Source: Haplosporangium gracile
Lineage: Eukaryota > Mortierellomycota > Mortierellomycetes > Mortierellales > Mortierellaceae
Assembly (NCBI GenBank): GCA_015499985.1
Contig: JAAAUF010000156.1
Location: forward strand, 1 to 29,086
Reading direction: 5' to 3'
DNA length: 29,086 bases
Shown here one piece after another: positions 8,875 to 18,630 of this stretch (its first letter is position 1; every line of letters starts with the position of its first letter). Both the position numbers and the translations under genes were made by a program. The notes beneath the pieces were generated by a model. The model searched no databases, was not told the DNA's origin, and saw only the letters and a list, made by a program, of their open reading frames with translations.

Positions 8875-11800
8875 ATGTACTGGCGATTCGGTCACCAGAA
8901 CCCCTCGGTGATTGACCATCTGCTTGAAAGCGGAAACGTCTCGCTCGAGGAACTGCTCGAACAAGACGATCTCATTCAGGAGTGCAAGGCCCAGAATCCA
9001 AGGCTCATCGAATAGTAAATGCTCAACTTGTCCTTTTTTTATTTCATTGCTCTAAATACGTTGTGTGTTTGACATCAAATCGCTTTTTTGTACGCTTTGT
9101 TTCCATGCGTTCTTGCTTTTTCGTTTTGGATGTTGAGGAGTGGAAAATGTACTTTATTGTTGTCACTTGAGCCAATAGCTTTTGAAAAAAGTGATGAATG
9201 AATGACTTTTTCTTCCCGTGGGCTTGCAGGGTTATCATGTCGCTTGTGCATAACATAACGAACAATAAATAACAAAACAGGCCGACAGTGTGGATCCATC
9301 CCTCTTGCCACTCCTCGAACAGGTGCAAACAGCAACTCAGAGATGACACAGCCAATTCCTAACAGCCCGTTGTTCCCTTTTCAATGCTTTCGTCACACCT
9401 TAGTTTACGTGAACCGTCGGTGCTCCAGCAGCTGCTCAGCTATATCACGAGTGATGACCTCGAAGATCGCGCACGGTTCAAGTAAGTTATTCGTCTTTCT
9501 TTCATCCGCGCCTTCATCTTTCTTGAAAGGAGGGCAAGTCTCCTGATACTCGGATGGAAGTAGAAAGCAGGGGTTAAGAGGAAAGAACACTAATTTGCAA
9601 TCAGCAACAGGACATGGTATAGCACGAATGGAAGAGGCACAGGAGAAACGCACAAAACTACAGGTCAGGACAGGGCAGAAAATCGAACTCTGCTGCATAT
9701 CTCACAGAAATATCACACAGACGACGACGACGAGGGCTTCAGCGGGAATCAGCAGCAAACAATTAACATATACGCAAGCAATTGAAATTCAGAAAACTCA
9801 GGACAGGAACCTCCCTCTTTCTCTTTACCAACAGTTGTGGTATGACGGTCATCGGGATTAAAGACCCACTCCTTCCCAGCAAAAAGAGCAATTACGAATA
9901 GGTGTAGTCAAAGGGCAGAGAGAGGCCGGGAGAATATATACATCACTTGTGACTAACCATGATATCCGCTTTATCCACGCATCTGAAATGATAGATATCC
10001 ATTTATCGCCTGCGAGGTGATCGCATGCGAGGTTTGGGGTATCTTCGAGTCGGCATTAACCCACAGTGACATGCTCGTCAAGTTCTGGGAGTTCCTTGAT
10101 CGACCGCCACCTCTGAACCCCGTCCAGGCCAGCTACTTTGCCAAAGTAATTGGTGTATTTTTGATGAAAAAGACGAATGAGGTAACGCCAACAGCAAACA
10201 ATTAGGACTAAAAGGGCTGAAGGAAATGGACGCCGCAGGACAATACAATCCAGTGATACTAACGTAAAGGTATCTTCCTCTCTACCATGATGTCCCACGA
10301 TTTAGATGTTGAGTTTCATCCGTTCTCAGCCTAAAGTGGTGCCAAAGCTCTTGCTACACATGTCAACATCCGCCATCATGGACCTATTGCTCAAGATTAT
10401 CAGCATGGAGGAATCGCCTGAAGGAAAGGGAACAGTTCAGGTTCGTGTGTGTCATCTTTTCCATCACCTTTTATTGTTTTGAATTCAATAACCTTGAGAG
10501 CAATTGGTCCTTTGACCATGGAACACTAGACAAAGAAAAAAAAATATTGAAAGAACCAGCTTAAAAAAACTAACTATTACGCTCTCACTTTTTGATATCT
10601 AGTGGTTGAGCGAAGAGGGCTTGATGCCATGGCTCGTGAATCGCTTGGACCCCAACTTTGACGAAGAGGTAAACAGCTGACTCTATCTTCAATCTGCGCC
10701 TGTTCTCATATTGCCTCGCTTTCAGATATCCTAACAAGCATGTTCTCGCACATTCCTCGCACTGTTAATAGGTGCATTCAATTGCATCCCAAGTATTGTT
10801 GGATATCATTGCCATTTCTCAGTCTTCTCACCCCGAGCAACCTTCCATCGGAACGAATGTGTTGATTGAAGAGCTCAAGAGCGAGGTCATTGTCAGCCAG
10901 CTTGTGAGCTTCATGCTGGATAGAGATGCTCCTTACTCGTCTTCCACTCTGATCAACGGTGTCACCATTTTCATTGAGCTGATTCGAAGAAACAACAGGT
11001 ACGGCATGCGCCCAAGAAAAGTGAAATGCACACTATTGAGTGCGGTGTTGTCACCAATTCTAAAAAGCCCTTTTGTCCGTTGTCCTTTAGTGATTACGAT
11101 GTGGAACCACTTCCTCCAAATGCCACAGAGCCAGCGCGTGAGGCAGTGGACTTGAGTGATCTTCTCAAGGTCTTGGCAACTCGGATCGAGGACTTTAAGG
11201 ACCTTCTCATTGTGCCCAGATCAACGGTATGGATCTCTTCATCAATTGCAGGGACTTTTCATTTGCATCAAGCAATGCTCTAACCATTCGTATGTATTTT
11301 CAAATAATGACAGACTGGACCTATTTTGACATCGATTGGAAAGCAAACTCCTCTTGGATTTGAGCGTCTCAAGATCTGCGAGATGTTTGCCGAGCTCCTT
11401 CATTGTTCCAATATGGCCGTTTTGAATTCCAAGCCAATCATTATGGTTTCGGCAGATGGCACTGTCAGGATACCCAAAGTGTCGGTGTCCGCACTTCATC
11501 ACCAGGTGAATTCAGTGAATGGCGATGCGGATGAGGAGGACGAACATAACGACAGCAAGGACCAGCAACACGACTCGGGCAAGAGTTCAAGCGGCACTGC
11601 TAAGGATACCACTGACGACCACGCCACCCCACGCACTTCTTCTGACGGACCAAGCCCATCGACTTTGGCCAGCTCGACAATTGCAACTCTTGCGTCCGCC
11701 AATGCGATCGAAGGAGACGTTTTGATTCCTGTCGGAGACTTTTTGAAGTTGCAGTTCGTGGATCACCACATTATCCCAACTTGCTTTGATCTTTTCTTCC

Positions 11801-13728
11801 AGTTCCCATGGAATAACTTTCTTCACACAGTGGTCTACGATATGGCTCACCAGGTATTTCACCGACCCATGGGCGACATTGGGCGCCCCGGTGCTGATGG
11901 TACCTATGTTCCTCCCAAGGCTGACCAGGACATGACTGAAGGGTGGAACAGGAGGCTCACAATCTCAATTTTCAAGGACGGCCAGCTGACCAAGCGTATT
12001 ACAGATGCTCAGCGACTCTGTGATTATGAATGGTGAGCAATTTTTTTCTTTGTTTTTGACTCTACAAGGAACGTATGATACAAAGCGCATGGGTTACTGA
12101 TAACACGTTCTTTGAATCTGTAGCGCGCAACCAAAAGGTGTCCGTCTTGGCTACATGGGCCACTTGACGTACATCGCTGACGAGACAGTCAAGTTGCTGG
12201 AATTGTACTCGCAAACGTCATTGCTGTCGACACTGTACGAGCATATCGACCTCGAGGACTGGTGGAATTATGTCTCCAAGATTCTCAAGGAAACCAAGGA
12301 ACGTGACGCCAAGGTACTCGGAGGAACTCGTCCCAACGTTATTGAGAGCCACAAGCCTGATCATGACGATGGCAACGACGACGACTACATTGACGATAAC
12401 GACGAGGACTATGGAAACGACTTTATTGGCGGTGACATTGGAGCAGGCCACGAGGGTGATGTTGCCAGTGACCAGGTATGTGCCTGATCATGTTGTCAAT
12501 GTGTGTTTTGTGCTGGTAGGAATATGATGCTCTTCGCAGTGTCTGACAGGGCACATTTTTCTTCTTCCTCGATAGTTTGCGCGTTATTTGTGTCAGCAGA
12601 TCACCAACAACCTTCCCGACAAATTTGGATCTTCGGATGAGGATGAGGATGACGACGAAGGTAACTGGATCGGAGAATATGGAGCTGAAAACCAGTTCGA
12701 CCGCGTTAGTGCCCCAGGAGCTCTCAACGATCCTTTCGGCAACAATCACGCCATGGACTTTGACAGCGATGACGAAGATGGAGTCGATGAAGAAACATGG
12801 AATTCTGCAGTATGTATTTTTTTTTCATTTTGAATCACAGTGGGATTTTTTCTATCTTGCGAAGTATTGCTTAAATATTTAACTACTATTCTTTATTTCA
12901 TTTTTCGAATAGTGGCCAACAAAGCCTGCGGAGCAGAACGTTGTGCCGGCACAAGTGGAAACCAAGCTGGTGGAACAATCGGAGGACTTCCAAGAAGCCA
13001 CAGCTGTCAAGACGACGCCTGCAGCGCAGGACAGCGAATCAGACAAAGTTAACGCGTCAGAATCTAATACCCCATCAACAGCAGCATCGACGCCTTCAAC
13101 AAACCCCAGCGCAGTTACCCCTGTCAGCACTGCAGCTGCGGCTACTGGTGCGAGTCAAGCTCCTGAATCCAAGTCAGATGAACCCGTGGTGAGAGCTCCA
13201 GCGCCGTTGCAGTCAGTGAGCAATAGTGAGGCAAAGAGCAAGGATGTGGCTGTGAACGGAGATGATAGGGTCTCGGTCAAGGTCTCGGACAAGGCCTCGA
13301 CCGAGCCAGCAGCTATTGTGGAACCTGTTAAGTTGGCACCCGAGGTTCAAGCACCACCTCCTCTTAAGAAGTTTGTCCCTTCGTCCAAACAGGAATCTTC
13401 TGAGCCATCACCCTCGAAAGCCACTGCCGAAGCACCGTCTGTGATCAAGATGGAAATGAAGGCTGTTACTCTTTCCGATCCTGAACAACCCCTTCTCAAA
13501 GAGACCGCTCCTGCTACCGTCGCAACCACACTTACTCCCACTACACCTTCCACCGCTGCTGCTGCTACCACGCCTGCGCTTACAGTTACTCCTACCGGCA
13601 CGCCAAAGACACTGGAGACAAAGGCATTGGAGACTAAGGCATTGGAGCCCAAGGCTGAGACGAAGGCTGACACCGACATCAAAGACACGACGAAGCAACT
13701 GGATGCGCTTAAACTTGAGAAGAAGTAG
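8875..13728 (+). CDS. SAPS-domain protein, Sit4/PP6 phosphatase regulatory subunit
   Basis: Eleven exons join in frame to about 1029 residues: 8875-9014, 9404-9481, 9995-10181, 10306-10440, 10603-10668, 10772-10998, 11091-11226, 11314-12032, 12124-12475, 12576-12809 and 12913-13728. The N-terminus (MYWRFG, then NVSLEELLEQDDLIQECKAQ) is the SAPS start, followed by IEYLREPSVLQQLLSYI across intron 1 and RFKYPFIACEV across intron 2. Downstream come HMSTSAIMDLLLKIIS and KPKGVRLGYMGHLT-like CAQPKGVRLGYMGHLTYIAD. SAPS proteins (yeast Sap4/155/185/190, animal PP6R1-3) bind the PP2A-like phosphatase Sit4/PP6 and act in the G1/S transition and TOR signalling. The C-terminal third is acidic (SSDEDEDDDEGNW), then Ala/Thr/Pro/Lys-rich and probably disordered. 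The exon 4 donor (GTTCGT) is unusual, but the frame demands it. Introns 1 and 2 (389 and 513 bp) are long for this window. Confidence 0.92.
9482..9994 (+). other. Long second intron of the SAPS gene
   Basis: This 513-bp intron has a GTAAGT donor and a TGATAG acceptor. It holds an 88-codon open frame (9595-9861) without family resemblance, which I take as chance. No RNA gene was recognised. Confidence 0.6.
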
Positions 13729-13825
13729 AAACCTGTAATTGTTTATTTTCCTTATTTACCCACACCACATTACACGCACACACAAACACACAAACATTAA
13801 ACTCCAACAAGCATTGCAACAAGGT
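13729..13825. other. Short convergent spacer with CA-rich tract
   Basis: These 97 bp lie between two converging stop codons and contain a CACACAAACACACAAAC tract around 13776-13796. No coding potential. Confidence 0.5.
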
Positions 13826-14716
13826 TTATTCGGAAGATTGAATGTTATGGTGCGCTGTGTACGGAGGCAGGATAAGTTTGAGGTTTGATTGAACCAAAAA
13901 AAAGGGAAGAGATTGAGAGGTGGTATCGATGGTGTCTAGTGTTTTCTGCAAGTGGTGTTGAAATTCTTTAAAACTTGAGCTCTGAGGCGTAGCTGTTGCT
14001 GTTATTGTAGAGAAGAACTGTTGTTGGATCACGTCCAGGGCGCGTCTTTCCGAGACCAGGACCTCTGTGCAGGCGTAAAGACTTGCTGAGATAGAATTTT
14101 CAGTTGTAGCGGCGATGGCATCAGAAGAGGCAAGCTCATTATGACATTGAAGCTGACGGGTTCTGGCGTGAATGAAATCACCAAGGTCTTCGGCATCTTC
14201 TTGGTCGCGGAGGAGACTGTACATTGTTGTTAGTCCTCCCGCGTGGTCGTTGCCGTTGCCGATTCTGTGTACAAAAGGAAGTACCCACTCGTTGGCAGTA
14301 CTAGAATTGTGCTCAAAGATGGTGACGTGATAGTAGAGGTGAGGCGGCAAGCAGTCGTGAGGCTGGTCCATGTCGGGTGGGTAGGATCCCCAGGGATGTG
14401 GTGTGCCCTGTAGGAAGAACAATACCTCGTCGCTGTTGCTTTTGTTGCCTTCTTCTTGGTCGAGAGATGTAGGCTGTTGTTGTTGTTGTTGTTGTTGTTC
14501 TTTGTAGAGGATGGTTGTTGTGGTAGTGGTGTTGGGACGGAAGACTGCCCAAAAGTGGGCGGGTTGATCTTCGGGCTCATGGTGTTTATGCGAATGCGAA
14601 CGAGTATGATGAGGATGGTGGGTTGGCGGTGCTAAAGGCTCAGGTCCGGGGCCAGGCCCGTAGACGATGAATGCAACTCCGTCGAGGTACCTTGCCACGG
14701 GTGATGGCAGTGTCAT
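13826..14716 (-). CDS. Unrecognised protein, His- and Gln-rich
   Basis: A single open frame of 296 residues that I cannot assign. It opens with MTLPSPVARYLDGVAFIVYG and a proline/glycine run. A His-rich stretch follows at about residues 33-48 (HHPHHTRSHSHKHH), then HFWAVFRP and a poly-Gln run near 75. Between about 95 and 150 is an ordered-looking segment: DEVLFFLQGTPHPWGSYPP and LPPHLYYHVTIFEHNSS. The C-terminal half looks helical (FIHARTRQLQCHNELA, SERRALDVIQQQFF) and then ends in a hydrophobic stretch (SLPFFLVQSNLKLILPPY). I see no metal site or catalytic motif and no convincing signal peptide from this start. The ATG at 14716 has A at -3. An in-frame ATG at 14770 has a poorer context and would add MRFLLSLHSHPLLLHSQT. 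A GGTGGCAAA motif lies about 95 bp upstream. Reading-frame length and composition suggest a real gene. Confidence 0.55.
   Translation of the reverse strand: MTLPSPVARYLDGVAFIVYGPGPGPEPLAPPTHHPHHTRSHSHKHHEPEDQPAHFWAVFRPNTTTTTTILYKEQQQQQQQQPTSLDQEEGNKSNSDEVLFFLQGTPHPWGSYPPDMDQPHDCLPPHLYYHVTIFEHNSSTANEWVLPFVHRIGNGNDHAGGLTTMYSLLRDQEDAEDLGDFIHARTRQLQCHNELASSDAIAATTENSISASLYACTEVLVSERRALDVIQQQFFSTITATATPQSSSFKEFQHHLQKTLDTIDTTSQSLPFFLVQSNLKLILPPYTAHHNIQSSE
14472..14500 (-). repeat. Trinucleotide (TTG)n tract encoding poly-Gln
   Basis: About eight to nine TTG units on + (CAA/CAG codons on -) encode the Gln run of the unrecognised protein. It is likely length-variable between strains. Confidence 0.8.
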
Positions 14717-14805
14717 TGTTTGCGAGTGCAAGAGAAGTGGGTGTGAATGAAGAGACAAAAGGAATCTCATACGGTGGTTGAGATCATAAAGAAGAAAATA
14801 GAAAA

Positions 14806-14820
14806 AATTGGTGGCAAACA
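14806..14820. repeat. Left copy of a 15-bp direct repeat (possible target-site duplication)
   Basis: The 15-mer aattggtggcaaaca is found here and again, exact and in the same orientation, at 20028-20042. The two copies bracket the nuclease relic closely, so they could be a target-site duplication. The core GGTGGCAAA also equals the yeast proteasome-associated control element bound by Rpn4, an alternative explanation. Confidence 0.6.
14810..14818 (+). promoter_or_regulatory. GGTGGCAAA motif, PACE-like
   Basis: The 9-mer is identical to the yeast PACE element. It lies 94-102 bp upstream of the minus-strand start at 14716. Whether Rpn4-type control exists in this organism cannot be told from sequence. 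Confidence 0.3.
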
Positions 14821-14895
14821 CGAAAAGGTGATCTTGTCCCTTAGTCTGTTTCCAGGTAGGATAAATGGAACTGCACTGTCGGTGCAGATACTATA

Positions 14896-16421
14896 CTAAT
14901 TCGAGACATAAGCAGAATTCTGCCAACAGAGCGGAGCAGGACGGGTAAGGCCCCTGATCCAAGTCTCTCCAACAACTGCAAGATTGTGGACGCGCACAAT
15001 ATCCCTGTGCAACCACCGACCACAAGTCAAACATGCGTATGAGCACATGGTGGGCTTGGCCAAACGCGAAGAGACCCCCAATTCCACGCATGTTGGACAC
15101 ATAGTTGATGTTAGTATCTTGTCCACAAGGACAACAATGTGTCCGGCAACTGCGGCCTATGGTATCAAGAAATTACCATATGAGCAAAGTCAGTACTTAA
15201 GTTGAGTTGCAAAAGGGGAAGCTGAAAAGGAACAATGCGAAAGCAAGGCTCGCCCTCTGAGCAAACCGTCGTTTAAACGACCCATGTACTGATGCCAAGT
15301 TAAGACCAGTTTTAAATCAACCGTTCCCATAGCAGAACAGGGTCTTCCGAGTACAGGAGCTCCAAACAGCGTCGATCGCGCAGTCCATTTCAGCCCGTTT
15401 TCACTTGGTTAGTTCCCAATCTTTCTTTTGATCTGGCCAGATGCGTAGAAGTCCTGCAAAACAGGACGAACCAGAAAGACGCGCTGGATAGCCTTTTCGA
15501 GTTCTTCTTGAGTGTCATGCTGGTACGGGGGAAGAAGGTTTTCCATATCCTTGATGAAGGGAAGGGAGACATTGATCTTGTCACGGTCAGGGTCCACACT
15601 GACCCATAGATCCGCCGAGACCTCCTGACCTGGAGCAACTACCGGTCGCTGCATCTTGATGTTGTCCAGGTGGCTGCGATGTGCAAGTACCGGGCTGTAC
15701 AACGCAAGGCGACTCACAACGAGGTAATAAGCTGCGATAGCAGGGAAGAAAACGGGGCTGTTGTTGCTGTCCTCAGGTCGACTCAAAACAGCCTTGTCCA
15801 CACTTGTCCCAACAGATCTTGATTCCTCCACCAGACGTTCAAGACGACAAAACGCAGCCGGATTAACCTTCCCGAGATCGACACCCCAAACATCAATGTC
15901 ATCTACGAACTCCACTCCAAACTCGTCCAAGATGGATTGAAACGTTAGAAACCGGCGTTCGGTTCGATATACTGGAGCAAATGAGCCGCGGGATCGATGA
16001 GCCTTTGTGGTATCGTAACACAATGTATGTAGCTGAAGACCATTGGTGGAAATGACGTTTGAAAGGGCGTAGCGGTCTGTAGTGGCATCGGTAGGGAGAG
16101 GTGGTGGGGTCCGGTCGCAAATTCGCTGTTGCTCACAGCACAAGTTGGCGTCGTAGATGTAAGCGTACTTTTCCGTCAGATACAATTGCAAGGCCATCGC
16201 CCCGTAAACGTCGCCGCTGGAGTTGGCGAGATCAGCCATGCTGGTGGTGCCTTTGCCATATGGTGTTTGCCATACCGAACCAGAATTCCGAATCTTCGCT
16301 TGGTCTCCATAGAACAAGATTTGATCAGCGCCCCGTAGTCCTTATTGACCAGGCTATGGGCCATCTCTCTCGTCATGAGCTTGAGTGCAGACTCCCGAGC
16401 AGGATTAAGAAACTTCCGCAT
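14896..16421 (-). pseudogene. RuvC/zinc-ribbon nuclease part (TnpB/Fanzor-like) of the relic
   Basis: The frame 16176-16421 (MRKFLNPARESALKLMTREM) overlaps a longer one, 15409-16317, which carries RuvC-I and the stretch KDMENLLPPYQHDTQEELEK...FYASGQIKRK. A frameshift then gives WELTK, a stop, and KRAEMDCAIDAV, followed by LFCYGNG, TGA, and FKTGLNLASVHGSFKRRFAQ. The last frame, down to 14896, has GHIVVLVDKILTSTMCPTC, CSYACLTCGRWLHRD and RVHNLAVVGETWIRGL. The two CxxC pairs and HRD are the TnpB/Fanzor zinc ribbon and RuvC-III pattern. The usual DE before the YxTS element is DK here. Confidence 0.68.
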
Positions 16422-16464
16422 CGTTCCCCAGAGGATCTCGGGCAGAGCTCTCTTTCTTCAAACA

Positions 16465-18489
16465 TCACAAAGCAACTCTTGAATATCTTTCGAAGACGGA
16501 ACACAGGACGTGCGGACGAGGAGAGTCGAGTGGCTTGAGACCATCAATGTCGAAGATACCCAGGGGGGAAACTCGAGGAGGTGTCCTCCTCTTTCTCCTC
16601 CTCATCCTTGTCGTTGTAGCCGTTACCCTCTGCTGTTTCCTCGACTGCAGCGGGACTCGCGTCATCTGAAGACTCATCTTCCTTGAACGAATCAGCGGGC
16701 AGTTCGTTCTTGGCTCAGCCACACTTGATCATCTATTGTGTAAGATCGAAGGAGTAAAGATATTTAGTCTCCGAAAACTATGCTCATATGCAAGAACATG
16801 CAAAATATATACATAGGAAATACATACCCGAGAGCCGATACAAAGCGGTATCTTGCGGAAATGCGTCCTCAGGTTCACGATGACTTGTTTGGCGGCCGCA
16901 AAGACAGGTCTTCCCAATGCGATGTGGTGCGTATTGGCCGGTTTGAATCCAGGAAGTATCATTGAAGGCGATCATAGGCCCGTTGCGCGATCGCCTTAAC
17001 AGCCTTACTTGAAGATTTCTAGGTGGGAGGGCCTCTGTTGTCGAACTTGCCATTTAGCGCCAATGAAAAACAAGTGTTTGATAAGGGACATCCCGGCAGA
17101 CTTCTGCAGAACAAGATCCAAACTATCAACTTCCTCATTGATTTCCCTGAACTGCCTGACAACCCGGACCGAACAAACGCCTTTCCTTGGTTCAGCGTCA
17201 CCTGGCCCATCACAAAATCTGACTCGGATTGGCCACTGCCACCTGCCGAGCCGTTCGAGTCACTCCAGAGTTCTTCCCAGATGACAATCTCCAGCATCCG
17301 ATCACGACGACAGCGGCCTGGTTCATGGTGTTGGTGGCAGCTGAGAGTCTCCTAGCCGAAGCAGTGAAGTCACCCTCGTCCATAGCCGACTTGCCATCGC
17401 TGTTCCTAAACACGGACAAAAGTGCGCGGCGTAGGCAACCTCGAAGACTACCCAGAATTCAAGTCGAAGTTGCGAAAGTTCCTGCGAAGGCTACTGTTTG
17501 TGCTGGAGCAGGTGTCTTTGGCTTACGGAGCTTCTTAAGTTTCTTTCTGGGTTTCCTGGGGGCGGCCTTGGCACTGGCTTTGGAAGACGTTGCATCGAGA
17601 CTTGTCTTGCTACTGGAACAAGAGGCAGAACCGCTGGACGATGACGAGCTCGAGGATGATATCGATGGCAAAGGATCGCAGCCGGGTGGGGGATCGTTTG
17701 TTTTTTCTTGGTTTTTGGCAGTACCGGGGTAAACTTTGCCGCTTCATCCGGGTCTACTATCTTGGCTTCCGCAATCGTCACCTTCCGAACCGAGTACCGC
17801 TTATCCTTGTCCGTCCTAGATTTGAATCTGATTTTTTTTTAAAATATTAACATTCTGTATACGGTGAAGCATCTAGATACATATGCACAGCTGAAAATGA
17901 AATTCTTATTAAGCTTACTTAGCAGTACACCACTTCTTGTGCTTGGGTTTCCTTTTCCTGCGTTGTCGAAGCCAACTCATACGTCGCTCTTGTCGTTTTA
18001 GCGACCTCTTGCGCTTTGGTGAGCCAAGTGGCTGAATGGTAGCGAAAGGTGGTGAAGGTGGTGAAGGTGGTGGTGGTGAGTTGGATGAGGTCGAGGATAG
18101 AGCTTCAAGAGTCATTCCAGAGGTCCCTCAGGCATTACTTTCATCGGTGCACCAAATTCCTGCTCCGTCGAGAATGGAATGTTGCCGCTCTTGGTGGTGG
18201 CGGTAGCGGCGGTGATGGCTTGCTGTTGTTGTTGCTGTTTGGTTCCCTCGTAAGGTCGTTCAAGAACAGAAACAACAATCTCGTGGGCTGGAGGTGGTTG
18301 GTCGATATCCTCGATGGGCTCCAACGTGCTTGACTCCGTACGCTGGACGAATGTCGTGATGGCGTAACGAGAATGTTCAACACCAAAGTCGACCGCTTTT
18401 TGTTGCTTGCCCTTCCGTGACTTGGATCGCGTTCGCTGGGATAGAAGACGGTTGTTGACTAGATCGATGTACTCCTTGGTGTAGGGCAT
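16465..18489 (-). pseudogene. Charged, low-complexity linker of the relic
   Basis: Composition changes in blocks: GVEHSRYAITTFVQRTESS with a poly-Gln run (18489-18112), then a very basic block (SPKRKRSLKRQERR, 18115-17919). A clean 103-bp intron (17816-17918, GTAAGC to TCTAG) joins WCTAK to TDKDKRYSVRKVTIAEAK. Lys/Ser-rich sequence follows. A second intron (16733-16827, GTATGT to CAATAG) leads into MIKCG, a TGA stop, then AKNELPADSFKEDESSDDAS, an acidic block. These joints argue that the whole region was once one spliced gene. Several overlapping frames are open, so exact coding frames between 17.0 and 17.7 kb are uncertain. Confidence 0.5.
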
Positions 18490-18630
18490 AATCTCTATGG
18501 CTCGCTCGTTGTTTTCGTTGACACTTCCAAGAGGCAGCCAGGCCGAAAAGATCCATGTGGCGAATAATGTCGTAGTTTGTTGATAATTAGGGGATGTTGC
18601 GAACGTAATCGTTGCTTGTCACAAGACATG

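Noticed and set aside
16784..17053. GPMIAFNDTSW read on the minus strand as a RuvC-II motif
   Set aside because: It lies upstream of RuvC-I, which is the wrong order, and a better RuvC-II candidate (FCYGNG) is at 15319-15337.
17023..17355. A 110-codon + frame with plausible-looking composition (KQVFDKGHPGRLLQNK)
   Set aside because: It is antisense to the minus-strand segment INEEVDSLDLVLQKSAGMSL, which fits the relic better. I could not exclude it fully but found no splice continuation.
17229..17732. A 167-codon open frame on + inside the relic region
   Set aside because: It lies antisense to the charged linker, whose minus-strand frames join across consensus introns. It has biased composition and no family resemblance.
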